NCBI RefSeq assembly: GCF_037782385.1
Contig: NZ_JBBEXD010000003.1
Coordinates: forward strand, 186,001-250,000
Direction of reading: 5' to 3'
From: Ascidiimonas meishanensis
GTDB lineage: Bacteria; Bacteroidota; Bacteroidia; Flavobacteriales; Flavobacteriaceae
DNA: 64,000 bases
In this document: positions 44,261 to 53,166 of the stretch, piece after piece
Position numbering within the stretch: position 1 is the stretch's first letter
Layout: each line of letters starts with the position of its first letter
Translations under genes and position numbers: made by a program
Notes under the pieces: generated by a model
What the model was told of the DNA's origin: nothing
What the model saw: only the letters and a program-made list of their open reading frames with translations
Databases searched by the model: none

Positions 44261-44677
44261 ATGTACCCAAGTGTAAAAAATCATTCAAAAATTGGTAGCT
44301 ATCCCGCTCTTGTGAAGACAGGGGGAGGTTATGTATGGGATGATGTACTTGAATACAGAGTCTGGTGTCATCCAGAAAATGGCGCTGAGGATTTGGAAGA
44401 GGGTAATGACTATTATTATATGTTTGCTGATTTTGAGGAAGCCTTAAAATTTTCAAAAAATACCAAGGGAGCAGATCGACCGATCGCTCTAATTTTGCAA
44501 AAAGAATACATTGACGAACCCAAACCAGGAATATTTATTCATAAAAAAGAGGAAAGGTTAACGGAATGGCCTGTGGAATTTTTAAAACGTCCAAGACGGA
44601 CTAAAACCACAATTCCAGATTTCTTGGCTCCAGATGCCCCAAAAAACAGATTAGATATTATTAGGGGGATACAATAG
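44261..44677 (+). CDS. Conserved hypothetical protein
   Basis: 138 residues, cytoplasmic, no signal peptide. The order GSYPALVKTGGGYVWDDVLEYRVWCHPENGA, then EEALKFSKNTKGADRPIALILQKEYIDEP, suggests a compact alpha/beta domain found as a small standalone protein in several phyla. The C-terminal region (RPRRTKTTIPDFLAPDAPKNRLDIIRG) is basic and low in structure. I cannot assign a function. TATCTTTC at 44238-44245 could be its -7 box. Confidence 0.6.
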   Translation: MYPSVKNHSKIGSYPALVKTGGGYVWDDVLEYRVWCHPENGAEDLEEGNDYYYMFADFEEALKFSKNTKGADRPIALILQKEYIDEPKPGIFIHKKEERLTEWPVEFLKRPRRTKTTIPDFLAPDAPKNRLDIIRGIQ

Positions 44678-45084
44678 TTCAGTCCTCTTTAAAGGAAAAC
44701 ATATTTTTAATTGATAATCAATCAGTTCTAAATTCTTGCTATTTAAATTTCTTATTGATATTCTATTTGAAAGTAGGATACCGAATTTTATCTCTTTTTT
44801 GTTTTTAATTTCCTTTTCAACTGTACTTATTTTACAGCTCTAATTAATTATAGGAAGTAAATAGTAAAAATCATTAATTCCCACAGACAAATTTGCTGCT
44901 ATAATTGTATTTGAAGAATATAGATTATAGTATTATCCTAAATTACTTTTTTATTTATAGGTTTTTTCTTATTATTTTTTCTTAATTTTATTAGATTATC
45001 AATAATGAATCCTTACTTGCCTTCATTTATTATTGAGAAATATTTTGTATTCATATTACTACAAACTTGTTAGATTCCGCCAAA
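44678..45084. other. Intergenic region
   Basis: 407 bp, very AT-rich, between the hypothetical gene and the serine hydrolase pair. I see no supported gene, terminator or consensus promoter. Confidence 0.35.
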
Positions 45085-46203
45085 ATGAAACCATTCAGTT
45101 TAATTGCTTACGTTCTTATTAGTATTACTTTATTAGTAAGTTCGTGTGCTAATGATGACAGTTCACCTCCTATAGATAATTTTGATCGTGCCAAAATGGA
45201 TCTTTTATTTTCCACTCTGGAAGAAAGAGATTTAACCATGGGAGCTGCATCCATTTTTAAAAATGGCAAAGAAATCTATCAAAAATCTTTTGGTATGGCA
45301 GACCTTGCTAATACTATTGCCATAAATTCGCAAACCAAGTTTAAAATTGGATCCATCACAAAAACCTTTACAGCTGCAATGATTATGCAGTTGGTGGAGG
45401 AAGGCAAATTAACCTTAAACACCCTTCTTAGTGATTACTATCCAGAGATGCCCAATTCATCAGTTATAACTACTGAAAATCTATTGAGGCATAGAAGCGG
45501 TCTTTTCAATTATACAGATGATCCAGATTTATTAAACTGGGGAACACAACCAATTACAGAAACAGAATTTATAGAGCGCTTTACACAATATGGAACTATA
45601 CATGAGCCAAATGTTTTTTCTACCTATTCCAATACTAATTATGTGATTTTAGGATTTCTTATAGAAAAAATTGATGGAAAAACTTATTCAGAAGCTTTGA
45701 AGGATCGAATTACAGATCCTATTAACCTTACTAATACTTATTACTTCGGAGAAACTATCAATACTTCTAACAACGAGTGTTTATCTTATGGTTATTGGAA
45801 TGACACTTGGAATCTTGCACCTCAGATTCATGCAAGTGTTTCAGCGGGATCTGGTTCTATTATGAGTACTCCTACAGATTTAAATATCTTTTATAATGCC
45901 CTTTTTCATGGTGGTATTGTATCTCTGTCTTCTCTTGATGAGATGACTAAATCAATTAGTAATATAGTGTGCATTGGTTTATTTCCAAACGTTATACGTA
46001 TTGTAAAACCTGATTTTGGTCATTATGGAGCTATTGATGGTTTCAATTCCGTAACTGCCTATTTTCCTGAAGAAGATCTCTGTATGTCTTATATATCTAG
46101 TGGAATAAATTTTCAAAACTCTACTGATCTTGAGAAATTTAACTTACCGTATGCCCCATTTGATATCTATTTTGGCTATAACTATACTATTCCATTAGAA
46201 TGA
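45085..46203 (+). CDS. Serine beta-lactamase-like hydrolase (lipoprotein), first of a tandem pair
   Basis: 372 residues from the ATG at 45085; the frame is open to a TTG at 45067, but the ATG gives a clean signal peptide with lipobox (VSSC). The class C beta-lactamase/PBP-type fold keeps the catalytic motifs SxxK (Ser90-Lys93, in GSITKTF) and YxN (YSN, 181-183), with HYG in FGHYGAIDG as a KTG equivalent. Such lipoproteins are often D-aminopeptidases or esterases rather than antibiotic resistance enzymes. It is followed 83 bp downstream by a very similar copy. Confidence 0.9.
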   Translation: MKPFSLIAYVLISITLLVSSCANDDSSPPIDNFDRAKMDLLFSTLEERDLTMGAASIFKNGKEIYQKSFGMADLANTIAINSQTKFKIGSITKTFTAAMIMQLVEEGKLTLNTLLSDYYPEMPNSSVITTENLLRHRSGLFNYTDDPDLLNWGTQPITETEFIERFTQYGTIHEPNVFSTYSNTNYVILGFLIEKIDGKTYSEALKDRITDPINLTNTYYFGETINTSNNECLSYGYWNDTWNLAPQIHASVSAGSGSIMSTPTDLNIFYNALFHGGIVSLSSLDEMTKSISNIVCIGLFPNVIRIVKPDFGHYGAIDGFNSVTAYFPEEDLCMSYISSGINFQNSTDLEKFNLPYAPFDIYFGYNYTIPLE

Positions 46204-46286
46204 TCTTAAACCAAGACTAATTATTAGTTGCCATTTGTAAACTTCCCTCCCTCATTTAAACATTAATTACTAAAAACTCTAACAAA

Positions 46287-47411
46287 ATGAAACAATTCAA
46301 TTTAATTACTTCCTTCCTTATTAGTATTACTTTATTACTAAGTTCATGCGCTAATGATGACAACTCAACCCCTAAAGATGATTTTGACCGTGCAAAAATG
46401 GATCTTTTATTCTCAACTCTTGAGGATAAAGGTTTTTTGATGGGAGCTAGTATATCTATTTCTAAAAATAACAGAGAGGTATATCAAAGATCTATTGGTC
46501 TGGCAGAATTTGATAATACGATTCCCATAAGTTCACAAACCAAGTTTAAAATTGGATCTATGACAGAAACCTTTACAGCTTGCATGATCTTGCAGTTGGT
46601 GGAGGAAGGTAAATTAGCCCTAAATACACCACTTAGCAATTACTACCCAGAAATGCCTAATTCATCAACCATAACTATTGAATACCTCCTGAGACATAGG
46701 AGTGGTCTCGTTAATTATGTCTATGATCCTGATTTTTCAAACTGGGGAACACAAGCAATCACTGAAGCTGAATTTATAGAGCGTTTTATAGAATATGGAA
46801 CTAGTACTGAGCCATATACCGTATTTGAGTATTCCAATACTAACTATGTGCTTTTAGGGTTTATAATAGAAAAAATTGATGGAAAATCGTATGCAGACGC
46901 TTTAGAAGATAGAATAACCAATCGTATTAACCTGTCTAATACCTATTATTATGGAGAGACCATTAATACTACTAACAATGAGGCTTTATCTTATGATTAT
47001 TGGAATGACACTTGGAATCCATCACCTCAATTTCATGCCAGTGTTTGGGGTGGAGCCGGAGCTATTATGAGCACTCCAACAGATTTAAATACTTTTTATG
47101 AGGCGCTGTTTGAAGATAAGATTATAACGGAAGCTTCCCTAAGTGAAATGACTAAAAATATTGATTGGAGCGCTGGTATGGGAATATTTTCGGGAATGAC
47201 GATATCAGGAAAGCCCTTTATTGTGAATTTTGGGGACATAGACAATTTTTCATCTATAACATTCTATTTTCCGGAAGAAGATGTATGTATGTCTTATATA
47301 ACCAACGGGTTAAATTTTCAGAGGTTTGATGAATTTTTAGAATTTAATATACCAATTGCTTTTATAGATATTTATTTTGGAGAAGATTATACGATTCCAA
47401 TTGGGGAATAG
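46287..47411 (+). CDS. Beta-lactamase-like paralogue with altered active site
   Basis: 374 residues, tandem duplicate of the preceding gene (same signal peptide type, CANDD start of the mature form, same FDRAKMDLLFSTLE and NTNY segments). The SxxK motif has become SMTE (Ser91-Glu94), losing the essential general-base lysine. The third motif has changed from HYG to NFG (VNFGDIDNF), while YSN is kept. It is therefore probably not an active serine hydrolase and may be a binding protein. No frameshift or stop is seen. Confidence 0.88.
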   Translation: MKQFNLITSFLISITLLLSSCANDDNSTPKDDFDRAKMDLLFSTLEDKGFLMGASISISKNNREVYQRSIGLAEFDNTIPISSQTKFKIGSMTETFTACMILQLVEEGKLALNTPLSNYYPEMPNSSTITIEYLLRHRSGLVNYVYDPDFSNWGTQAITEAEFIERFIEYGTSTEPYTVFEYSNTNYVLLGFIIEKIDGKSYADALEDRITNRINLSNTYYYGETINTTNNEALSYDYWNDTWNPSPQFHASVWGGAGAIMSTPTDLNTFYEALFEDKIITEASLSEMTKNIDWSAGMGIFSGMTISGKPFIVNFGDIDNFSSITFYFPEEDVCMSYITNGLNFQRFDEFLEFNIPIAFIDIYFGEDYTIPIGE

Positions 47412-47591
47412 ATAATGATACCTTATTGATCTTTTTAGAAATCCTCATCTTATTATTCATTTTTATTCTTCTTACTGGGAGATGTATTTAAATGATAGGA
47501 CGCGGATTTTTAAATTATAAAGAAACTGTATAAAGTTCAAAAACAAACCAAAAGGAATCTTTTAAAAAATCTATAAATTTGATTTTAAAGT

Positions 47592-47981
47592 ATGTGGATA
47601 ACAATAGCAAAATACAGTATTATCTTATTTGGAATGTTCTTAATTTATGCAGGTTTACTAATGCTTTTTGCTCCTAAAAAGGCAAGGCAAGTTCTTAGAA
47701 AAGCTGGGAGTACCAACTTGATTAATTATGCTGAAATAACCATTAGAATGCTTCCGGCAATAGGTCTTATTTTATACGCTTCCCTTTCTAAATTTCCAGA
47801 GGTGTTTAAAATAGTGGGATGGTTTATGTTAGGAACTTCTTTGGTATTGTATTTTGTTCCCAGAAAGCTTCATCATGGGTACGCATTAAAATGCGCCGAA
47901 ATACTTAAACCGAAATACTTTCAATATATTTCACCCTTATCATTTCTGTTTGGGAGCTTTTTCATTTACAGTGTCCTTTAG
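47592..47981 (+). CDS. Small membrane protein of unknown function
   Basis: 129 residues, mostly hydrophobic with about four transmembrane segments (1-28, 53-66, 74-88, 110-127). A basic loop APKKARQVLRKAG follows the first helix. No signal peptide cleavage site and no recognised family. Encoded alone, 180 bp after the second serine-hydrolase-like gene. Confidence 0.6.
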   Translation: MWITIAKYSIILFGMFLIYAGLLMLFAPKKARQVLRKAGSTNLINYAEITIRMLPAIGLILYASLSKFPEVFKIVGWFMLGTSLVLYFVPRKLHHGYALKCAEILKPKYFQYISPLSFLFGSFFIYSVL

Positions 47982-48135
47982 TCAATAAAAAGATCCTTTT
48001 CCATGTTTTATAACATATGTACTAATTGATGAGTAAAAAATAATCCGATGATTTACAGAGAAAGATCATAGGGTTAGCGCATAGTTGTTTGGGTTTAATT
48101 ATATTAGAAAATCACTGTTTTAAGGTTTATAGTTT

Positions 48136-49803
48136 CTACTTTGACCTATCAGAAGACTTCAGCTTTTCTCGCATATAATTAAAACTGTCTTCTACATTAT
48201 TAAATAAATCTGCTTCTGGCACAAGATCTGGTATAATATCAACCGCTTTTAACATATCGCAGGGTTGTTCTTGTAAACCAACAAGAATCACCTCTATATT
48301 TTGCTGCTTAAGATCCAGAATAATATCTTCAAGGGCATACAATCCAGATTGGTCTATATAGGGAACCCTATCCATTCTAAAGATAATAGCTTTTACGTCT
48401 TCTGAATGAGATTTCACTTTATCTTTAAAATAGGATGTAAAACCAAAAAATAAAGAACCATATAAATGTTTAATAATTACTTTATCCTTGTATTTTTCAT
48501 AGAATTCCAGTTCATCCTGCCAAGGTTTAGAGCCATCTATATCAGATATAGCACCTACTTCCAATCCTTTTTCACTCAAATCACCAGATTTTTTCATGAA
48601 TAATAAGCAGGCAAGCGCTACACCAATGCCTACCGCCATTATAAGACTTCCAAAGGTGGTTATTAACAATACAATTATAAGGACAACAGCATCTGCTCTT
48701 GGTACTTTTATTAAGTGTTTTAATCCTTTAAAATCCACAATTTTAAAACCAATGGGGATTAACAAACCTGCGAGCACACAAAGAGGTATATGCGCCGCCA
48801 ATTGCCCCAATCCTAATAACACACCCAATAAGAACAGTCCATGTAAAGCTCCTGAAAGACGCGTTCTCCCTCCTGCATTAATGTTTACTACGGTTCCCTT
48901 GGTAGCACCTGCGCCTGGAATTCCTCCAATAACTGCCGCTATCATATTTCCAATACCTTGACCTATAAGTTCTCTATTACTATTGTGTTTGGTTTTAGTC
49001 ATATTATCTGCTATAACAGAAGTCAATAAAGAATCTATACTTCCTAATACTGCTAGTACTAATCCATACTCCAGAACAAGTCTGTAGGCACTCGCATCAA
49101 CAGTCATAATATTAGAAATTTTAATGCTGGGCAGGCCAGAAGGAATCTCTCCAATAACCGGAACATTCATTTTTGCAAAAAAAGCAATTAGAGAAGCAAT
49201 AATAAGTGCCATTAATGCACTGGGAATTACTTTGGTAATTTTAGGGAATAGATAATACACTATTACGGTTATTCCGCCAAGTATTAAGGCTTCTGTGTTA
49301 AAATCACTAAAAAGGCGTAGAATATCTTGTAAAACGGCTACGGTAGATTTAGGAGCACTAAGTCCAGCAAAAGGAAACAATTGCAAAATAACAATAATCA
49401 ATCCCACACCACTCATAAAACCTGATACTACAGGATAGGGAAAGTACTTTACATAGCTTGCGATATTTAAGAAACCAAAAACAACCTGAAACAGACCTCC
49501 AGCAAGAAAAGTAAGTAAAATAATTCCCATGGCATTCTCTAGGCTTCCTGAAATTTCTATTGCAGCTGCAATTAAAGCCGCTGAAACAACAGTCATAGGC
49601 CCTGTAGGACCACTAGCCTGTGTGGCTGTACCACCAAATAAAGCAGCAAAAATACCAATGGCAATAGCACCATATAAACCAGCGGTAGCTCCCATACCAG
49701 ATTGTACACCAAATGCTAGTGCCAAGGGTAAAGCAACTACACCAGCCACCAACCCTCCCATGATATCACCTTTCAGGTATTTAAAATTGTAAATATTTGT
49801 CAT
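48136..49803 (-). CDS. SulP family inorganic anion transporter with STAS domain
   Basis: 555 residues. Ten to twelve hydrophobic segments fill about residues 15-420, with the SulP signature ALPLALAFGVQSGMGATAGLYGAIAIG and ASGPTGPMTVVSAA near the start, and IGNMIAAVIGGIPGAGATKGTVVNINAGGRTRLSG in the middle. A C-terminal STAS domain lies at about 440-545, with IDQSGLYALEDIILDL. Members move sulfate, bicarbonate or other anions; specificity is not fixed by the sequence. Single gene on the minus strand. Confidence 0.92.
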   Translation of the reverse strand: MTNIYNFKYLKGDIMGGLVAGVVALPLALAFGVQSGMGATAGLYGAIAIGIFAALFGGTATQASGPTGPMTVVSAALIAAAIEISGSLENAMGIILLTFLAGGLFQVVFGFLNIASYVKYFPYPVVSGFMSGVGLIIVILQLFPFAGLSAPKSTVAVLQDILRLFSDFNTEALILGGITVIVYYLFPKITKVIPSALMALIIASLIAFFAKMNVPVIGEIPSGLPSIKISNIMTVDASAYRLVLEYGLVLAVLGSIDSLLTSVIADNMTKTKHNSNRELIGQGIGNMIAAVIGGIPGAGATKGTVVNINAGGRTRLSGALHGLFLLGVLLGLGQLAAHIPLCVLAGLLIPIGFKIVDFKGLKHLIKVPRADAVVLIIVLLITTFGSLIMAVGIGVALACLLFMKKSGDLSEKGLEVGAISDIDGSKPWQDELEFYEKYKDKVIIKHLYGSLFFGFTSYFKDKVKSHSEDVKAIIFRMDRVPYIDQSGLYALEDIILDLKQQNIEVILVGLQEQPCDMLKAVDIIPDLVPEADLFNNVEDSFNYMREKLKSSDRSK

Positions 49804-49872
49804 ACTTTTTATTTAGCAATAATTAAAACACTTTAAAAATATTACTTTTTTAGACTTGTTTGGGTTTTTTGT

Positions 49873-51417
49873 TTATTGGATTTTCTTAAGCCAGTATCGC
49901 ATATCTGTTTCCTTGTGAATCAAATCACGCAGGTCTGAAATAGCCACTCGTTGCTGTTCCATAGTATCACGATGTCTTATAGTAACCGTTTGGTCTTCTA
50001 AAGTCTGATGGTCTACTGTAATACAAAAAGGTGTGCCTGCAGCATCTTGTCTTCTATATCTTCTACCCACTGCATCTTTTTCATCGTATTGTACTTTGAA
50101 ATCCCACTTTAGGTCTTCAATAATTTCTTTGGCTACCTCAGGTAACCCATCTCTTTTGATTAATGGTAACACCGCAGCTTTAGTAGGAGCTAATACTGCG
50201 GGAATTTTTAATACCGTGCGTTGTGAGCCATCTTTTAAAGTTTCATCGGTCAAGGAGTTTGAAAAGATTGCTAAAAACATTCTATCCAGTCCTATAGAAG
50301 TTTCTAAAACATAAGGTGTGTAACTTTCATTAATTTCATGGTCAAAGTATTGTAATTTTTTACCAGAGAATTCTTCGTGACGTTTCAAATCAAAGTCTGT
50401 TCTAGAGTGAATTCCTTCAAGTTCTTTAAAGCCAAATGGAAAACGAAATTCAATATCTGTTGCTGCATCTGCATAATGAGCGAGTTTTTCATGATCGTGA
50501 AAGCGGTAATTTTCTGTACCCATTCCCAATGATAAATGCCATTTCAAACGATTCTCTTTCCAGTAGTCAAACCATTCCATTTGGGTGCCTGGTTTGATGA
50601 AGAATTGCATTTCCATCTGCTCAAATTCGCGCATTCTAAAAATGAATTGTCTTGCGACAATTTCATTTCTAAAGGCTTTCCCAGTTTGTGCAATTCCAAA
50701 TGGGATTTTCATACGTCCGGTTTTTTGGACATTCAGAAAGTTTACAAAGATTCCTTGTGCCGTTTCAGGTCTTAAATACAAATCCATTGCACTATCTGCG
50801 GAGGCTCCCAGCTTAGTTCCAAACATCAAGTTAAACTGCTTCACATCTGTCCAGTTACGACTTCCTGTTTCGGGATCTGCTATTTCTAGTTCTTCTATAA
50901 GTGCTTTAACGTCGGCCAGATTTTCTTTCTCAAGAGATTGTCCTAGCCTTTTCAAAATGGAATCTATTTTTTCAGTATAACCCACAACTCTAGGGTTGGT
51001 AGTAATGAATTGCTCTTTGTCAAAACTATCTCCAAATCGCTTTGCTGCTTTCGCTACTTCTTTTTCAATTTTAGTTTCAATTTTGGCGGTATAATCTTCT
51101 ACCAAAACGTCTGCTCTATATCTTTTTTTAGAATCTTTATTATCTATTAATGGATCATTAAAAGCATCTACATGTCCAGAAGCTTTCCAAGTAGTTGGAT
51201 GCATAAAAATAGCAGCGTCAATGCCTACAATATTATCATGCATCTGCACCATTGCTTTCCACCAATACTCTCGGATATTTTTTTTTAATTCTGCTCCGTT
51301 CTGTGCATAGTCATATACAGCACTAAGTCCATCATAAATTTCACTGGAAGGAAAAATATAGCCATACTCTTTTGCGTGTGATATAACTTTCTTGAAGTGT
51401 TCGTCTTGCTTTGCCAT
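49873..51417 (-). CDS. glyQS: Glycine--tRNA ligase (single-subunit, alpha2 type)
   Basis: 514 residues. Class II aminoacyl-tRNA synthetase of the archaeal/eukaryotic-like alpha2 glycyl type that Bacteroidota use. Landmarks are the N-terminal SSEIYDGLSAVYDYAQNGAELKKN, the motif 2 region RNEIVARQFIFRMREFEQMEMQFF, ETSIGLDRMFLAIFSNS near motif 3, and a C-terminal anticodon-binding domain after APTKAAVLPL. It charges tRNA-Gly in the cytoplasm. The predicted promoter is 4 nt before the ATG. Confidence 0.95.
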   Translation of the reverse strand: MAKQDEHFKKVISHAKEYGYIFPSSEIYDGLSAVYDYAQNGAELKKNIREYWWKAMVQMHDNIVGIDAAIFMHPTTWKASGHVDAFNDPLIDNKDSKKRYRADVLVEDYTAKIETKIEKEVAKAAKRFGDSFDKEQFITTNPRVVGYTEKIDSILKRLGQSLEKENLADVKALIEELEIADPETGSRNWTDVKQFNLMFGTKLGASADSAMDLYLRPETAQGIFVNFLNVQKTGRMKIPFGIAQTGKAFRNEIVARQFIFRMREFEQMEMQFFIKPGTQMEWFDYWKENRLKWHLSLGMGTENYRFHDHEKLAHYADAATDIEFRFPFGFKELEGIHSRTDFDLKRHEEFSGKKLQYFDHEINESYTPYVLETSIGLDRMFLAIFSNSLTDETLKDGSQRTVLKIPAVLAPTKAAVLPLIKRDGLPEVAKEIIEDLKWDFKVQYDEKDAVGRRYRRQDAAGTPFCITVDHQTLEDQTVTIRHRDTMEQQRVAISDLRDLIHKETDMRYWLKKIQ

Positions 51418-51421
51418 GGCG

Positions 51422-51429
51422 CAAAAATA
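51422..51429 (-). promoter_or_regulatory. -7 box for glyQS, close to the start codon
   Basis: On the minus strand TATTTTTG is followed by CGCC and the ATG at 51417, exactly the same TTTGCGCC-ATG arrangement as at panD. This predicts a near-leaderless message. Confidence 0.4.
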
Positions 51430-51452
51430 TACTTTTTGCCTGAACTGTTTAA

Positions 51453-52373
51453 CTATTTTAATTCAAAAGTAGAATTCGCTAGCAATTTTTCTTCGAAGAA
51501 GAGATTTACATTATATAAGCCTGGAACTGTTTTTTCTTTTGGAGCAATAATAAAATCACAAAAATCAATTGGTTTATCTGCTACATCCAAGGTTAATATT
51601 TTACTATAGCTCAGCACTTCATCATTAAAACGCACCATCTTTCTTTCTCCAAGAACATTATTTTTAGGGTCAATTATCTGTAAGTAAATTTCTTGCTTTA
51701 TATCTTTTAATAATTTATTGGGAAGCACTGTAAAGCAAACTCTTAATCTATCTGCTTTAGAGGCTCTGCTAGTTTCTAGCATCCTATCTTTAGACCTAAA
51801 CTTGAAGGCTTTTCCTGTGAGCTTATATATGGTAACAATAGATCCAGATGAGATTTTATTTGCGAGCTTCGTGCTAATCGTTAATAACGAATCCCGGTCA
51901 CTGCTCAATATGGAGTTTGTATCTTTTAAAGACTCTGAATAGTTACTAAGTTCCCTTATTTTCAGTCTAGTGCTATCTATTTCCAATTCTAAAAGTCTAT
52001 TTTGATAAGATATGGAATCTATCATTTCACGATAGCGTTTATTTTCTTTTCTGAGGATAGCCAATTGTCTGTGATAGTGCTGTAATAATTTATAATCTAC
52101 TTCCATCAAATTAATGGAATCTAACAATCCAGCTATTCTTCTCCTATTGGTTTTAATTTCATCTAAAACAACTCCTTTAGTTTCATACATCTCATCAAAG
52201 CTTTCCTGCATCTGACGAAGATCCTGAATAATCATATCCTTTTCGTTGGAGAGGAAAGAGGCCTTTTTTCCGCTTTCTTGATAATTTAAGTAAGTCACGA
52301 AGACTAGCGTACCAATCGCAACAAATAATACTATAAGAATTATTTTTTGAGCCTGCTCTTTGCTGTTACGCAT
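51453..52373 (-). CDS. Membrane-anchored coiled-coil protein
   Basis: 306 residues. One N-terminal transmembrane helix (about 10-29), then a long coiled coil to about residue 165 (segments such as IIQDLRQMQESFDEM, LAILRKENKRYREMIDSISYQNRLLELEIDSTRLKIREL). The C-terminal 140 residues form a beta-rich domain with RLRVCFTVLPNKLLKDIKQEIYLQIIDP, typical of a family of flavobacterial proteins without known function. It is periplasmic or inner-membrane anchored. It is divergent from comF, 32 bp apart. Confidence 0.72.
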   Translation of the reverse strand: MRNSKEQAQKIILIVLFVAIGTLVFVTYLNYQESGKKASFLSNEKDMIIQDLRQMQESFDEMYETKGVVLDEIKTNRRRIAGLLDSINLMEVDYKLLQHYHRQLAILRKENKRYREMIDSISYQNRLLELEIDSTRLKIRELSNYSESLKDTNSILSSDRDSLLTISTKLANKISSGSIVTIYKLTGKAFKFRSKDRMLETSRASKADRLRVCFTVLPNKLLKDIKQEIYLQIIDPKNNVLGERKMVRFNDEVLSYSKILTLDVADKPIDFCDFIIAPKEKTVPGLYNVNLFFEEKLLANSTFELK

Positions 52374-52384
52374 TTTTTTTTAAT

Positions 52385-52392
52385 TAGATTTG
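52385..52392 (+). promoter_or_regulatory. -7 box for comF
   Basis: TAGATTTG (TAnnTTTG) 20 nt before the preferred comF ATG at 52412. Confidence 0.35.
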
Positions 52393-52411
52393 AGAAACAC
52401 TTATATTGAAT

Positions 52412-53113
52412 ATGTCATTCAACGCTGTAAATATACTAAATGATATTGAAAATCTATTTTTTCCAGAGGTGTGTTTAGCATGCATGGAAAAGCTGGTAGC
52501 GAATGAAAAAACAATATGTATAGCTTGTAGGCACAATTTGCCGCTAACTCATTTTCATAATTACAAAGGGAATCCTGTAGAACAAATACTTTATGGACGA
52601 TTTAAACTAGAAAATGCCACAGCATTTTTATATTATAGAGAAGCAGGTTCTGTTAGGAATCTTATACATAATCTTAAATATAAACATCAGGAACAAATAG
52701 GTGATATGTTAGGAGTTTGGATGGGATATGAGCTTTCAAAAATAGAAAATTATAAAAAAATTGACGCTGTAATACCGGTCCCTTTACATCATAAACGTTT
52801 AAAGAAACGAGGGTATAATCAGGTAGCGCAATTTGGTAAACAATTAGCAGTAGCATTAGATGCCAATTACATAGATAATGTACTTTATAGAACCGTAAAT
52901 TCACGAACTCAAACTTTAAAAAACCGATTAAAGCGATGGGAGCATATAGAGACTATTTTTGCCATTAAAAATCAGCATATTCTCAAAAATAAACATTTGC
53001 TAATTGTAGATGATATAATTACTACTGGGGCCACTATAGAAGCTTGTGCTAATTCTCTTAAAGTGATACAAGGCATAAAGCTTAGCATTGCTACGATGGC
53101 AATTACGGAGTAA
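52412..53113 (+). CDS. comF: ComF family protein (phosphoribosyltransferase-like)
   Basis: 233 residues from the ATG at 52412 (a TTG at 52406 would add two). An N-terminal zinc-finger-like pair CLACMEK and CIACRHN precedes the type I phosphoribosyltransferase domain with AVIPVPLHHKRLKKRGYNQ and the PRPP-binding motif LLIVDDIITTGATI. ComF proteins take part in DNA uptake in naturally competent bacteria; whether this species is competent cannot be inferred from this gene. Confidence 0.9.
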   Translation: MSFNAVNILNDIENLFFPEVCLACMEKLVANEKTICIACRHNLPLTHFHNYKGNPVEQILYGRFKLENATAFLYYREAGSVRNLIHNLKYKHQEQIGDMLGVWMGYELSKIENYKKIDAVIPVPLHHKRLKKRGYNQVAQFGKQLAVALDANYIDNVLYRTVNSRTQTLKNRLKRWEHIETIFAIKNQHILKNKHLLIVDDIITTGATIEACANSLKVIQGIKLSIATMAITE

Positions 53114-53166
53114 TTTTCCAGTTCGCCAAAATAGTCGTTATTTTGTTTTATAATTGATACTAGTAA

